Program-made: the position numbers and the translations under genes
Notes under the pieces: generated by a model
Told to the model about the DNA's origin: nothing
Database searches by the model: none
What the model saw: only the letters and a program-made list of their open reading frames with translations
In this document: piece by piece, positions 51,851-62,752 of the stretch
Numbering within the stretch: the first letter of the stretch is position 1
Layout: each line of letters starts with the position of its first letter
NCBI GenBank assembly: GCA_016110215.1
Contig: JADWQD010000007.1
Span: 248,001-312,000, forward strand
Origin: Capronia americana
Taxonomy: Eukaryota; Ascomycota; Eurotiomycetes; Chaetothyriales; Herpotrichiellaceae
Direction: 5' to 3'
DNA: 64,000 nucleotides

Positions 51851-52832
51851 ATGGGCGAGTCAAGGTAGGACACTTTTTTTGGACCATGCCGTCTCTCAAT
51901 GCGCATCGCTAACTCAGTCCCAGGCAAGAACTCCTCTCTTGGCTGAATGGCCTGTTACAACTCAACATCACCAAGGTAGAGCAATGCGGGACAGGGTACG
52001 GCATCAAAAGCACCACGTTGGGATTCGTGACATTGATCTTCTATCGATAGCGCCGCTCTCTGCCAATTATTCGACTCCATCTTCCGTACGTCACCCGCGG
52101 CGTACTGTGAGTGCGCGCGCTAATCGAGATGGCAGTTGATATTCCCATGGGCCGAGTCAAGTTCAATGTGAATACAGAGTACGCCTACATACAGAACTTC
52201 AAGATACTGCAGAGTATGTTGATCCTCGACGCGATCCAAATCTCTCCCCTGACCGAACACCGACTGACTGTCATTTCAAAGATTGTTTCACCAAGCATGG
52301 CATCGACCGAACCGTCCCTGTCGAATCTCTCGTGAAGTGCAAGATGCAAGACAACCTCGAATTTCTTCAGTGGTCAAAAAGATTCTGGGACCAATACTTT
52401 CCCGGCCACGAATACGATGCTGTTGCGCGACGCAAAGCCACTGCCGGCGCACCTGCACCCGCGGCTGCAGCAGTATCGGCACCGAGAGCCAGCACAGGGT
52501 CGAGTACAACACGAAGGACGGGGACCACGCCTGTCAACCGACCCGCGCCACGGGCCTCGGGAACGGCTGGTGTTGGGTCCGCCGCCTTGAAGGCCGAAAA
52601 CGATCAGCTCAAGGAAGCAATCAGCGGCTTGGAAAAGGAGAGAGACTTCTACTTTAGCAAACTGAGAGACATCGAGCTGCTGCTCCAGACTGCTTGCGAA
52701 CAAGATCCCTCCCTCGAAACAGACGAGAACGGGTTGATCAAGAACATCCAGACCATACTCTATAGCACAGAGGAAGGGTTCGAAATTCCAGATCTGGAAG
52801 CGAACGGCGCCGAGGAGCCCGAGACATTTTAG
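51851..52832 (+). CDS. BIM1: EB1-family microtubule plus-end tracking protein
   Basis: Five exons: 51851-51864, 51924-51995, 52051-52085, 52136-52213 and 52282-52832, giving 249 residues. Exon 1 is only 14 nt (MGES + split Arg), and exon 3 is 35 nt. Joined, the calponin-homology domain reads QELLSWLNGLLQLNITKVEQ, CGTGAALCQLFDSIFLDIPM, GRVKFNVNTEYAYIQNFKIL, QNCFTKHGIDRTVPVESLVK and DNLEFLQWSKRFWDQYFPG. An Ala/Pro/Arg-rich linker follows, then the EB1 coiled coil (LKAENDQLKEAISGLEKERD, FYFSKLRDIELLLQ) and an acidic tail ending EEPETF. Unlike animal EB1 the end is not EEY/F in the strict form, though the last residue is an aromatic Phe. It binds growing microtubule ends; known partners include spindle and dynein/dynactin factors. 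Orthologue of yeast Bim1/Mal3. Confidence 0.95.
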
Positions 52833-53354
52833 TTGCGTCGATGGAGGGCGCTGGGAGGGGATGGAGGTCTGTAACGCCGTTTCCGTCGGACAGGTTCCGG
52901 GTTCACAAAAGCGCATGAGAGGTAGCTTGCATTGACTGAGGGCACCACGGCTATCAGGGTCTGTGAGTCCTGAATGAATACTCAAATCCAAGACAGAGCC
53001 GATGTCGTCGTCGCTGTGACCACCGCCACCATCTCGTTCCCACGAAAACCAGCAGGATATTTTACCCCTCGCCGGCCGTCGAAGGCGCCAAACCCGGGGC
53101 CACCATGATCCTGACCTGCGCACACCTGGGTCATATCAAGGCGATTACATTTCCTCCGTAAGATGGCTGCGGGCAACGCAAGCAGAGATCCATGGGGCTT
53201 GTCACCATTGGCAAGCTTCAAAGCCGTGAATGCGCGCGGACTGGACAGTGGCCGTTCACGTATCAGTTCCTTGATATATCTTGAAAGGACCCGCTTGTTC
53301 CTGATCCTGCCCGGTTTCGTACTCGAAGATGATTGCTCGCCATGTGGATGAACC

Positions 53355-53860
53355 ATGGTGGAAGTCAACACTGATCCCTCCGGAAGTCTTGCGGGAGGCA
53401 ATACGCTACCTCCCACTCATCCACCCTTTGTCATTGACGAGCCCATCGAGCAATGAGTGTACTGACAAAAGCAAAAGCAGCACCTCTTTCAACCCTCCGA
53501 GGGGTATTCGTCTTCCCGCGATAGCATGAGAGCAACACAATATCCGTGGTGAAGGCCCCTATGTGGCCTGATACATGATGTACGATTGTTTCTTCTTCTT
53601 CGGAACCCCCACAAGAAGACCGCGCGGACAAATGGGAGCATTTCACGCAGGACGAATTAGTTCGGCATATGCAGGATGAGCGCATTCGATTCCGGGACGA
53701 ATTGGGACCCAGTTGGGTGCCAGCATCAAACGTCGACGTGACGCTGGGGGAACGAGCACACTCGAGGAAGCCTCCCCTTCTCTTATGCATGGCTGGAATT
53801 CAATACTACAGCCATCGACCTCGAGTTCTTCCCAGGTTCGGATGTTATCATCTTTAAAGC
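53355..53860 (+). pseudogene. Possible gene remnant or unresolved small gene
   Basis: An ATG at 53355 opens a 33-codon frame of natural composition (SLAGGNTLPPTHPPFVIDEP). After a stop, another open stretch at about 53588-53770 reads EDRADKWEHFTQDELVRHMQ, DERIRFRDELGPSWVPASN, followed in another frame by DAGGTSTLEEASPSLMHGWN. No consistent GT-AG joins link them. It could be a decayed gene with frameshifts or a gene with unusual introns. No family is recognised. Confidence 0.22.
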
Positions 53861-54365
53861 TTCGGCCAAGCTCATTCACTGGGCGGGACCAAGTTATATT
53901 TGCAGGGTGGCAGGCTATGCTCTCTTCATAACCATATTTGCGAATATTTTGATACAGCAAGTCTTGCGCAACATCCAGATAAACGGCGTCGCATTGCTTC
54001 AAGTCTAGGCATGGGTGTTTGGAGCTAGTGGCTTGCGTGTTGATACTGGCGGTGACTCAACATTGTCCTTTGGGATTCTAATATCACAGCCCTCTCCTTT
54101 GAACTGGTTTTCCCAGAGTGAGTGCTTGGAGCAACGTGCTTAATGCCGAGGCTGCCTTTCCCCTAGGGTGGCTGGATAAAGAGCGGGTATTGATCGTCGG
54201 GGCGTTCTTCTCGATGCTCCGAGACCGAAAATATTTCTCGGATCAAGGATACGTAAGTTTGCCCGAGTATTGCTGGTGAGTGTCCGCGTGGTGAAAATTC
54301 CAATTGGCGCCAGTAGGCCCTGCCTCGTAAGCGAGGTCGAGAGCTTCCCCGGATTAGGCCCACTT

Positions 54366-54532
54366 AACGCGATTTGCTAAACTTGCAGGCACCAACGGCA
54401 AGCCAATTGAGCGCGCGTCAAGCATGGAATGGGCCGACGCTTAGAGCCCGAAGATTGACGCTTGGTTGATCTTCGGGCCTTTGCGCCTGCATTTATTCCA
54501 TGTTGTGCATGCCTCGTTCCTCCTCAACGCGA
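54366..54532 (+). promoter_or_regulatory. Two MCB-like elements upstream of the Whi5/Nrm1-like gene
   Basis: The heptamer AACGCGA occurs at 54366-54372 and 54526-54532 in the same orientation, about 290 and 125 bp before the ATG at 54653. It contains the ACGCG core bound by MBF (Mbp1/Swi6, Cdc10 complexes) in yeasts. Function here is inferred. Confidence 0.4.
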
Positions 54533-54652
54533 CCACCACTACTCGTTTTGTGTCTTTGCTTCGTGCTCTGGAGTTGATTTGGTGTTTTCCCAGCAATAAG
54601 ATACCCTTTTACACTCCTCCTTGCTTATAACTCGGGTCGTGCCTCGTCCAAA

Positions 54653-56048
54653 ATGACCACAGCGGCCTCCCCCACCAGACGCGTCCTCGGGCCAAAAGAT
54701 CCCAACGCGCCTCTACAACAACCCTCAAAGGTGTCGAATCGAGTGCTCCAGGTCGCCAGCCCTGCTTCGCGAGGAGGATCCCCAGCCAGGTCACCTCTCG
54801 TTGGTCCCCGAGCTGGTCAGAAGCGCAAACTAGAAGAAGTGTATGATTCGGCACAGGTGGACTCACAGGAAACAATCAGTGTACACACTCTGTCTCAAGC
54901 CACGGTACTGCGGAGTGACGCGTGGTCTGAGATTGAAGAGAGTGCCCAACCTTCCATGACTTGGAGTAAATCGACTTTGAACACGTCTTTGGCCTCCCTC
55001 CGTGGCTCGCAGGAAGACCCTGCTCAGGTCGAGCCCGAGTTTCACATACTTGAAGAGCCCAGCCAGCAGACTTTGGACACCATGGTACTTTTGTCACTCG
55101 GAAACGGGACGATCACTGACAATGCCTCTAGCACGCCGTCAGCTTGACTCAAAACACATCCCAGCTCGTGCCGCCTCTGCGTCCAAACTTGGTCAAAGAA
55201 GGGTCTCAAGTCAGTCTAAGCATGTCAAGCTTGATCGACTTCGACAACAACCGCTCTTCCCAAGACGACGACATGCAAATGATCGAGGAGCTTGTACCCA
55301 TACAGGTCGCCGCTGCCAAGGAGGATGCCAGGAAAGAGATGATGCTCGAGGTAGACCATTGATACCTTAACATCAGCCTCAGTGCGCTAACATTGCCCAG
55401 AGAGCAGAAGCTCTGCGCACCCGACTACAGCTCGCTTTCTATAAGATACAAACCAACCAGATCACGACTCCCCTTGCGCGCCTGCAAGTGCCCCAGGCTA
55501 GATCTTCGTCGCCTAGTTTACCGGCAATGTCGTCCTCTCCGCGGTCTTCGTCGACCGTGCGACCAGACACCAGCGAGACCACATGTATATCTCCAGAGTC
55601 CCGAGTGGCTCTGGCGCGCGCCCGAGCGACATCGGGTCCGAGAGCTGCCGTGCGCACTCTCTCGACACTGCCTATGCCGAAAATCACTCCCACCGCATTC
55701 TCCGCCAGGTGGAATAATGACGATAGCGTCCTCCACGAGGGTAAAAGTAGTCGGACCGAGCAGGAGGACCTACCTAGTAGTCCGCCGCTTCCTCCTGTAG
55801 GCGACGGTACTCGAGATTCCGCCGAAGAGTCACAGCAACGATTGGCGGAACCGAGAACGCCAGACCACATTTCAAGCTCTGTGATCTGCGATCTCGAACG
55901 CGACGTTGCCGAGGATGAGATGATGCAGGGGAACAAGCTCCGGCCACGTGCTCTTACCAGTAGTGTTGTCAAGGGAGAGGCTGCAAACAGCTTGCTCGAG
56001 CTTGTTAGGGGTGCCCAGTCCCAGTCAGGAAGTTTTGGAATGCGCTGA
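54653..56048 (+). CDS. Whi5/Nrm1-like G1/S transcriptional repressor
   Basis: Exons 54653-55084, 55132-55350 and 55401-56048 (introns of 47 and 50 bp, both phase 0), giving 432 residues. The only folded-looking segment begins exon 3 and reads RAEALRTRLQLAFYKIQTNQ followed by ITTPLARLQVP. This matches the short GTB motif shared by Whi5, Nrm1 and Srl3 (Leu-x-x-Arg-Leu...Ala-x-x-Lys...Asn-Gln), which docks on the Swi6/Cdc10 part of SBF and MBF. The rest is disordered with many SP/TP sites (RVLGPK near the start, RSSSPSLPAMSSSPRSSS, EPRTPDH), as expected for a CDK-regulated repressor. The N-terminal TRRVLGPKDPN is also typical of these regulators. A nuclear role in restraining the G1/S or late-S programme is inferred. 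Whi5 versus Nrm1 cannot be decided. Confidence 0.8.
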
Positions 56049-56973
56049 TTGAGAGCGAATATCGTCGGCAATGAGCTTCAGCGTCTCTCCGGTGCCGACT
56101 TTTGTGTCAACTCATTTGTGTGTTATTGCAGCGAGCGAAGTCCCTGGTGCTGTCCGTGACTATACGGTGGTCGTGGTGATTCTTTGGGTTCTTACTATCC
56201 CGTGCATCTGGGTAGAGGCGTCAGACCCGTATTGCCCAGCTTTGTTCACAATGATCATCTTGATACATTATCACCTATCTAACAGACATGTGTGGGCCAA
56301 AACGCATCGATGCTGCCAAATTATACGGACATAATGAGTGTACATGTTGCATTACTATGACCTACAGTACTTCTTCTGACTTGTTACTGAATACTTAGTA
56401 GAGGTAAGGCATAGTCCTACTTACTCTACGTATGCTAGTACGTATCTACCACTAATGTCTACTGTCTACTGTCTATCACTAATATCTTGCACAGCACACC
56501 TTCCTGCCACACCCCTGATCTAGATTTCGATCAGAGAATTCAATCCCCAGCTGCCCAGCAATTTCGTTTGCATTGTCCTGCTCATAAATCCACTCAAACT
56601 CACTATACTCGTGCGCGAAGACTCAAGCACGAGTCATGCGTGCAGGACTCGAACTTGCAAACGAACAGACATTCGCCGCGATGGATCGCAGTCAGTCAGT
56701 CAGTCACTCATTGGACTGTCACTACTGTCTAAGGTAGCTCGAATGCGGGAGGAAATAGTATAATACCGTCACATATACTTAAATATTATACCTTATGTGC
56801 CTTTCTTGGTGGTGTTCAGAAATTGGTCTGCCTGGATCAGATAACTACTCGGTACGTGGGAACCTAATAATTAGTGGGTTGGTTGCTTCCTTGTATCTAT
56901 CTATACTCTGTATCTACGAGGTACGCCTCCCAGCGAAAAAAAGTGTAGTAAAGGTCTCGTGGAGTCGATCACC
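56049..56973. other. Intergenic region, 0.9 kb
   Basis: No gene supported. It contains short direct repeats (TCTACTG near 56457-56475, CAGT repeats near 56690-56705). A tRNA T-loop-like GTTCGAGTCCTGC on the minus strand near 56640-56655 lacks a matching acceptor stem. Confidence 0.4.
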
Positions 56974-57822
56974 ATGGACTACACCACCACATCTACATCT
57001 ACACCCACACCCACGCCTACACCCATACCTACATCTACATCCACATCTACATCTGCACGGACCACAACTTCAGATCCTCCGCCTTCTCACGTCATCTCCA
57101 GCGCTCCCTCCCGGGCACCCGAACCGTCCACCATCACAACAACCATCTCCTCCGCCAGTACTAGTAGTACGATTACTGTTGCCAACCCCATCCCCACGCC
57201 CACGGCCCCGTGTCCCAGCGCGCCCAACGCGCACGTCTCATTCCACCTCAACCACACGGGCCTCGAGACCACGCCGCGCGCCTTCCCCGTCTGCATCTCC
57301 CCTGGCCGGGGCGTCATCGTGAGGCAAGGCTTCCTCACGGGAATCTATGGCTGGACGTGTCTGCGTCCGGGGAGTGAGGTCGAGAGATTCGCCGCCGAGG
57401 GAGGAATCACGCGTAGTAGTAGTATTACTTTCCCTGCTGATGTTGGAGGGGCGAGGGCGGTTCCTGAACATACGGTGCGCATTCTGGGTCGGGCGGAGGT
57501 CGAGTTCTCTGTCTTGCGTGGTGAGGTGGTTGAGGTTGAGGTTCCTATCTCGCGAGGTGAGGCGATCGAGGCCTCTAAACCACGCGATGGGGGTGTTCGA
57601 GACAGAGACAGAGACAGAGACACAGGCGCAAACACAGACACAGACATTCACAAAGGCATAGACACAGTCCGAGTCCGAGTCAAAGTCAAAGTCGAGGCTT
57701 TGGTCGTTGCTGCGAACGAGGAGTTCTGTCCCACAGGAGGGACAGAGGGTGTGGGGATTTGGATCGGTGCGGATGAGGCGAGGGTGATGGGGTTTCGAGT
57801 GCGTGAGGAAGTAAGGAACTAG
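56974..57822 (+). CDS. Uncharacterised protein with a Thr/Pro repeat N-terminus and a domain shared with its neighbour
   Basis: 282 residues from the ATG at 56974 (caccATGg). Residues 1-85 are a Thr/Ser/Pro low-complexity region built on an ACATCT/ACACCC hexamer repeat (TTTSTSTPTPTPTP). A folded-looking part follows: RAFPVCISPGRGVIVRQGFL, VRILGRAEVEFSVLRGEVVE, and VKVKVEALVVAANEEF ... GVGIWIGADE. Between the last two lies a repeat-derived insert rich in Asp/Arg/Thr (RDRDRDRDTGANTDTD). The core aligns with that of the gene at 58467-59102. No signal peptide or TM. Function unknown. Confidence 0.68.
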   Translation: MDYTTTSTSTPTPTPTPIPTSTSTSTSARTTTSDPPPSHVISSAPSRAPEPSTITTTISSASTSSTITVANPIPTPTAPCPSAPNAHVSFHLNHTGLETTPRAFPVCISPGRGVIVRQGFLTGIYGWTCLRPGSEVERFAAEGGITRSSSITFPADVGGARAVPEHTVRILGRAEVEFSVLRGEVVEVEVPISRGEAIEASKPRDGGVRDRDRDRDTGANTDTDIHKGIDTVRVRVKVKVEALVVAANEEFCPTGGTEGVGIWIGADEARVMGFRVREEVRN

Positions 57823-58466
57823 ATGATTGGGTTAGACGCACCGGGCAGTGCAGAGTCAGCCATTCCGTGGGGCTACAGATCATGAAGTGAAGCGGCATTC
57901 CGTTGATCCGTCACGTCCATGGTGTTTCTGTGCTGGAGAAGAACTGGTATGTCTGATGCTGCTTGATGGGGTCCTGGATCAGTTGAAGCGTCCCTATGGG
58001 TGGGCTAGGTGGATGGGCTACCTTGATGTGCTTGACGTCTTGGGTGGGACGTTGGAGGCGCCTCAAGAAACAGGGAAGACAGATAGAGAGGTCCAAATTA
58101 TCGTTTGATGCAAGCAATGTCCTGCTCGAAGGACGTGGTGCCTCTCTGGCGCGACAATTCTGCGCCACCTGTTCCGGGGTACTCCAGCTCACATGGCCGT
58201 GACATGATTGAGCTCGCAAACAAACTCCGTCATGCTGCAGTGAGGACGTCGGCGTGACAAGAAAGTCACTCGCATGACTCGATTGTCGAGGCAAACGAGG
58301 TGGCGGACAAACGGGAGTGCGCCTATATCTTGATAATGCCCATAAGCGTCTCTTCCACTCTCTCATATAACCGTTCATACCGGTCGACGACTCTCGACGG
58401 CATTATCGATCTATATCAGACTCGTCCACGATTGCCAAACAGTATCCGATTTTCCCTCAGGTAAAT
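57823..58466. other. Intergenic region between the two related genes
   Basis: 644 bp without a supported gene. It is the promoter of the downstream gene. Confidence 0.5.
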
Positions 58467-59102
58467 ATGGCTGATGAAGGTGAAGAGATCTGCGTGAAAG
58501 GCTTTCACGTGGACCACACGAAAGGCGAGCACTCTGGTACCACTGGATACCACACAACCCAGTCAGTCAAATCAGACAACCAATTCAACTGCATGAAAGC
58601 GGGGTGGTTGAGAATCCCGAGCCAAGACGACGGGAAGGAACTTGGCCACGACAGCGTGTTTGGCGTCGTGTTTTCTCCTGGCAAAGGCATCGTCATCCAC
58701 AAGGAGCTGTATGACAGCCTTTCAGAATCGGTCAAGTCACCAACCATCCCTTGGGCAGGAGGCAACCAATTCCACATGGGCACTCCGCTGAACCCGATCC
58801 GCAGACTGAATATCATTGGCGAAACCGTTTTTCCTTTCGCCCTCCGAGAATGGCACAACTGGGGGTATTATATCCACTTCAACGTCAATGCTCTTGTCAC
58901 AGACAGTGAGCTCCCCGTGATCGAACCGAATTCCAGCTTGAAGGAACGTGCACTGGCGTGGATTGGAATCGACCTTGAAGAGCCTCGACAGGGAGGCAGT
59001 CTGGTGCAACTTGCGTATCGTGCTGGCGGCAAAGGCTCGAAACCGTTGTACTGGGTGAAGATAGAGGCTGGTCCTCTCGCCGGACGGAATGAAGCGGTCT
59101 GA
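58467..59102 (+). CDS. Uncharacterised protein related to its upstream neighbour
   Basis: Intronless, 211 residues from an ATG in aatATGg context. Visible blocks: VFGVVFSPGKGIVIHKELYD, RRLNIIGETVFPFALREWHN, FNVNALVTDSELPVIEPN, LKERALAWIGIDLEE, then YWVKIEAGPLAGRNEAV. No signal peptide, TM or recognised catalytic motif. The pattern PGxGhhh ... hhhGxxxxxF ... NALV ... AWIGxD recurs in the gene at 56974-57822. It looks like a small single-domain beta-rich protein (inference). Function unknown. Confidence 0.75.
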   Translation: MADEGEEICVKGFHVDHTKGEHSGTTGYHTTQSVKSDNQFNCMKAGWLRIPSQDDGKELGHDSVFGVVFSPGKGIVIHKELYDSLSESVKSPTIPWAGGNQFHMGTPLNPIRRLNIIGETVFPFALREWHNWGYYIHFNVNALVTDSELPVIEPNSSLKERALAWIGIDLEEPRQGGSLVQLAYRAGGKGSKPLYWVKIEAGPLAGRNEAV

Positions 59103-59907
59103 TGGCGTAACCCAAAATCACGAAGGGGTCAGAGCTGAGTTTGGGTAGGCCAACACCAACACATCTGGGAGCTCCAGCTTGATTAGCTTGTCTGTCAGGA
59201 TTCTGCCATCTGACTTCTCCGTTACTCAACATTCATCTCCCAGCTTTGTGATACTGGATGCTGTTTACACAAGGCTCCCAGGATGCCTCTACAGAGTCAC
59301 AGCGTCAAGTTATATTAGTTTCCTCAGTCCTTTCGCTTTGCGACAAGAGTAGACAACTGGCCCGAAGAGAAAAACGAAACTGGGAAGTACAGGTTCTGTT
59401 TTCCAGTTCTATTAGTCGAGGTCCATACAGCTTCTCGGGGGTCACTTACGAGGAGAGTAGACTGCGAACGCACGCAAGATAATTTCCGTCAGAAAACGTC
59501 TGGCCCAGCAGAGTTGATATACTTGAGTGCTATGACTGAAGCCCTACCTGATACCAAACCAACCCGGCCATCTCTCCAGTGATTCTTGGTGCCGAGATCT
59601 GAGTAATTGCTGTGTCCTGAGACAAGCCTGAGTTGTCTCGGGCATCGCAGGCTGCGTTGGAGCCTTCGACAACTAGACAATGGTTCGTTCAACAAACATG
59701 AGTCAACTGCAATCATCCTTGATGCAGCAATACCCTAGGTAATCTTGTGAGCGAGTGATCAGGCCGCTGACTAATTACCGTGTCAGCAACGGCGGAGCAT
59801 ATTGATAACCCAACTAGTACGGCGGATCAAAGCAAGTCACTCTCGATGCAGACTCGCGCAGCTACACAGGAGTCAACACAATCTCTTCACCCAGTGATAC
59901 AGAAAGG
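59103..59907. other. Intergenic region upstream of GPI18
   Basis: No gene supported; short frames only. Confidence 0.5.
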
Positions 59908-61393
59908 ATGAATACGCTGTGGTCCAACTATGGACGGAACCGGCCCATCCTCGCCCTCTTCACGCTCTTTGTTGCTTGGAAATCTTTGATCGCTCTGATC
60001 GTTCTGGCAGCCCCGGGCGTTGGATACGACACGTCGACAAGTCTTCTGTCCGCTCTCCCTGGCAACGGCCATGTCGTATCCGACGAGCCAGAACCGATGC
60101 CTAGTTCCTGGCTGAAGTTTGTGCGCTGGGATGCTATCTACTTCACGCACATGTCCGAGCAGGGGCACGTCTTCGAGCAGGAGTGGGCGTTTGGCATTGG
60201 CTTGTCTACATTGATATCTTGGACCGCGAGATGTATGGTGGCGCCCAAAACCGACGTTTTGTCTTTCTTTCTGCTGACACGCTGTCTCAGGCCTTTCCGC
60301 GCTGGGTGTGAGCAGCGACGGAATGCTGTCCCCCACTCTCGCCGGGGTCGTTCTGTCTCACCTGTCTCATTGGCTGTCTGTGGTCCAGCTGTGGGCTCTG
60401 ACCAAGGCGGTCGTGGAGGAAATGCCATGTCCAGACCACAACAGCTACAACCTGCCTCTCAAGGCTGCGGCTCTCCACGTCATCTCTCCAGCAGGGGTCT
60501 TTCTCTCGGCCCCATACGCGGAAAGTCCGTTCTCATTCCTGTCCATGTCTGGGTTTCTCGCCTTTGTGTATGCGCTTCGGCGGTTCAACAAGAATCAAAC
60601 CGTTGCTGGATCCGCGATGATGGTGCTAGCTGGTCTCAGTCCATGCGCGGCCACTATCGTCCGAAGCAATGGGATCTTGGCTGGAATACCGTTCCTGTTC
60701 GAAGCCATCACTGCGGCGCTGAGCATCCTGTCACATGGCCTTTCGACGACACGGCTCGCTCAACTCGCGTCGCTCGGTGCCGGGGGCCTCTTGGTGGGTG
60801 TTGGGCTGGTGTACCCGCAGTTTCTGGCGTATCGGGAGTACTGTTACGGCCGCAGCCCTGACGACCGGAGACCGTGGTGCAACCTTTCCCTACCGTCAAT
60901 CTTCACTTGGGTCCAGGCTCATTACTGGTATGTGTGTCCGAAAGCGCCTCCACCCTTGCTGGACAAGCTAACAGAACGACTTAGGAACGTGGGCCCATTT
61001 CGCTACTGGACAGTGTCGAATCTCCCGTTGTTTCTCCTGGCAGGCCCTTCCCTTTGGCTCTTGACGTATTCTGCCGTCGATGTTCTACGGTATCCGGCAC
61101 GTTTGGCGCCAGGGATGTCCCCAGCCAGAGCGGGAGCTGGAGGTATTTCATCTATTCAAAAACGGATAATCATGAGCCTCGCGCTCCCACAACTTGTACT
61201 GGCGATCCTTGCACTGACGAGCTACCATGTACAAATCATCACGAGGTTGTCGTCCGGATATCCGCTATGGTACATCTGGCTGGCGAGCAAGCTACAGGAC
61301 GAGCCTAAAAGGGCCTCGCTGGCTATCCGGTGGATGGTGCTATACGCCTTGATCCAGGCCGGGCTATATGCGTGCTTCCTCCCTCCGGCCTGA
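59908..61393 (+). CDS. GPI18: GPI mannosyltransferase 2 (PIG-V/Gpi18)
   Basis: Exons 59908-60232, 60291-60927 and 60985-61393 (introns of 58 and 57 bp), giving 456 residues. Conserved blocks: WLKFVRWDAIYFTHMSEQGH with the luminal catalytic-type RWDxxYF, FEQEWAFGIGLSTLIS, LSALGVSSDGMLSPTLAGVV, FLSAPYAESPFSFLS, VRSNGILAGIPFLFEA and YREYC. The second splice gives HYWNVGPFRYWTVSNLP, the expected sequence; that 57-bp intron keeps the frame if retained. Many TM helices, as expected for an ER polytopic GT-C enzyme. It adds the second mannose to the GPI anchor core from dolichyl-phosphate-mannose, the same donor used by PMT1. Confidence 0.93.
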
Positions 61394-61738
61394 AGGGCGA
61401 TTGCGTGAGCATGCTTGGACTATCCCAGATCAATCCAGCTGAGGCAGTCACCGTCCCCTTTGCCGCAGGCGTCACCTTGGCACGCGAATACTCTCCTTGT
61501 CGAGCTTGACCGTGCGTACAAAGTTAGTCGTAAGCGAGTGCTGTATCCATCACATGGGTACTAAACAGTTCGAATGAGAGAGTTTGCATAAGATTGTCGC
61601 AGGTCCCATTTCACAGCTGCGCTTGCGCGAGACTAAACTGGTTTCAGTGCCGAACTCGTATGGAAACAAAGATCAAGGACATCCAAAGCAACCCTACTTA
61701 GATAACCCTCGCGGACAGTCACTTGAACATCTGAATAG
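61394..61738. other. Intergenic region, convergent 3' ends
   Basis: 345 bp with no gene seen. Confidence 0.5.
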
Positions 61739-62752
61739 TCATCGCCACTTCCATCTTATCTTCCTTGCAAAGCCCCCATATATCACCTGATGGCCGAAGG
61801 AAACCGAGAGGGACGTCCATGCCACCGCGGTTCCGTACTTGGCCAGGACTTCGATCCAGCTCTTGCTCCTGACGGCCACAGGATCTCCCACAGAGGGGTA
61901 AACGCATAGATGCCTCCATGGTGTTTGCATCCTCGGCGGAATCAATGCAAGCAGCTCTTCAAAGGCTTCAGGTTCCCTTCCTGGGTCGGGAACCGCGTAG
62001 GCTTTGATGTCCTGGATCGTGCCGGTGATTGTCGTGTTCAACCACACGTCGCACGGACGGGTGACCTCGAACCATCCGCAGAGCTCATCGTATGTTTCCT
62101 GCCGGGTCTCATCAAGCGGGAACCGGAATGAAGAATCGCCGTCGTCGTCCGCTCCGTCCAGAATGGCTGCATCACCCTGCATGCTGCTGATGCCCACGGG
62201 CAGGGGCTCGAACAGTTCGTCCCGCGCAATCGCCAGCCGTTCACGATATGACTTCACCGAGCGGGAGCCCAACTGCCGTCGCGGCGGCCGCCATCCTCCT
62301 TGCGCGTGCGCCGCGGCACGGTCTTCCAGCACTGCATATTTGAAGGTGGACCTTGCCGAGAGCGTTCCGGCAGCCCTTTCGAGATAGCTACGCCATGTGG
62401 GCGGTTCGCGCAACGGCCGACTTAGCACCTCCTGGCAAGGTGTCGATGTCATGTTGAAGTTTTGAAGCTGCTCGCGACAGTCTTCGCGGAAGTCCTTTAC
62501 TGAAGTCCACATGGCCAGATCGAGGGCCCACCACGCCGACACGAGACTGAGTGTGCCAACCAGTGCGCCGACGGAAAATTTGACGACTTGAAGGAGAGTA
62601 AAACTGCGACTGAAGCTTCGGAATGACTGGCCCAGTCGGGCTGAGCTCACAATCAGGGAATTAGGCAACGAGAACCGTTGGCTGAAGTCAACGGGCATGA
62701 TTGCCCGTTCGACATCGTGGCCTATTTGAATGGTCGTTGTTGTGGCCATCAT
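61739..62752 (-). CDS. Uncharacterised single-pass membrane protein
   Basis: Single minus-strand frame, 337 residues, starting MMATTTTIQIGHDVERAIMP. A hydrophobic helix lies at about residues 53-80 (VVKFSVGALVGTLSLVSAWW). A soluble region follows with a few Cys (FREDCREQL, STPCQEVL, DELCGWFEV, RHLCVYPS), ending with a second weakly hydrophobic stretch (YGTAVAWTSLSVSF) and a basic tail RKIRWKWR. The DETRQETYDELCGWFE and NTTITGTIQDIKAYAVPD segments look structured. No family recognised. It lies beside another unknown gene on the same strand. Confidence 0.65.
   Translation of the reverse strand: MMATTTTIQIGHDVERAIMPVDFSQRFSLPNSLIVSSARLGQSFRSFSRSFTLLQVVKFSVGALVGTLSLVSAWWALDLAMWTSVKDFREDCREQLQNFNMTSTPCQEVLSRPLREPPTWRSYLERAAGTLSARSTFKYAVLEDRAAAHAQGGWRPPRRQLGSRSVKSYRERLAIARDELFEPLPVGISSMQGDAAILDGADDDGDSSFRFPLDETRQETYDELCGWFEVTRPCDVWLNTTITGTIQDIKAYAVPDPGREPEAFEELLALIPPRMQTPWRHLCVYPSVGDPVAVRSKSWIEVLAKYGTAVAWTSLSVSFGHQVIYGGFARKIRWKWR

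Larger units (their letters stand above)
52833..54652. other. Longest gene-poor stretch, 1.8 kb
   Basis: No complete gene was resolved. Two protein-like fragments lie at 53355-53456 and 53595-53860 (separate entry). The last 300 bases are the promoter of the Whi5/Nrm1-like gene. Confidence 0.45.

Noticed and set aside
56590..56700. tRNA-like T-loop (GTTCGAGTCC on the minus strand)
   Set aside because: One stem mismatch, no matching 5' acceptor sequence and no D-arm at the right distance.
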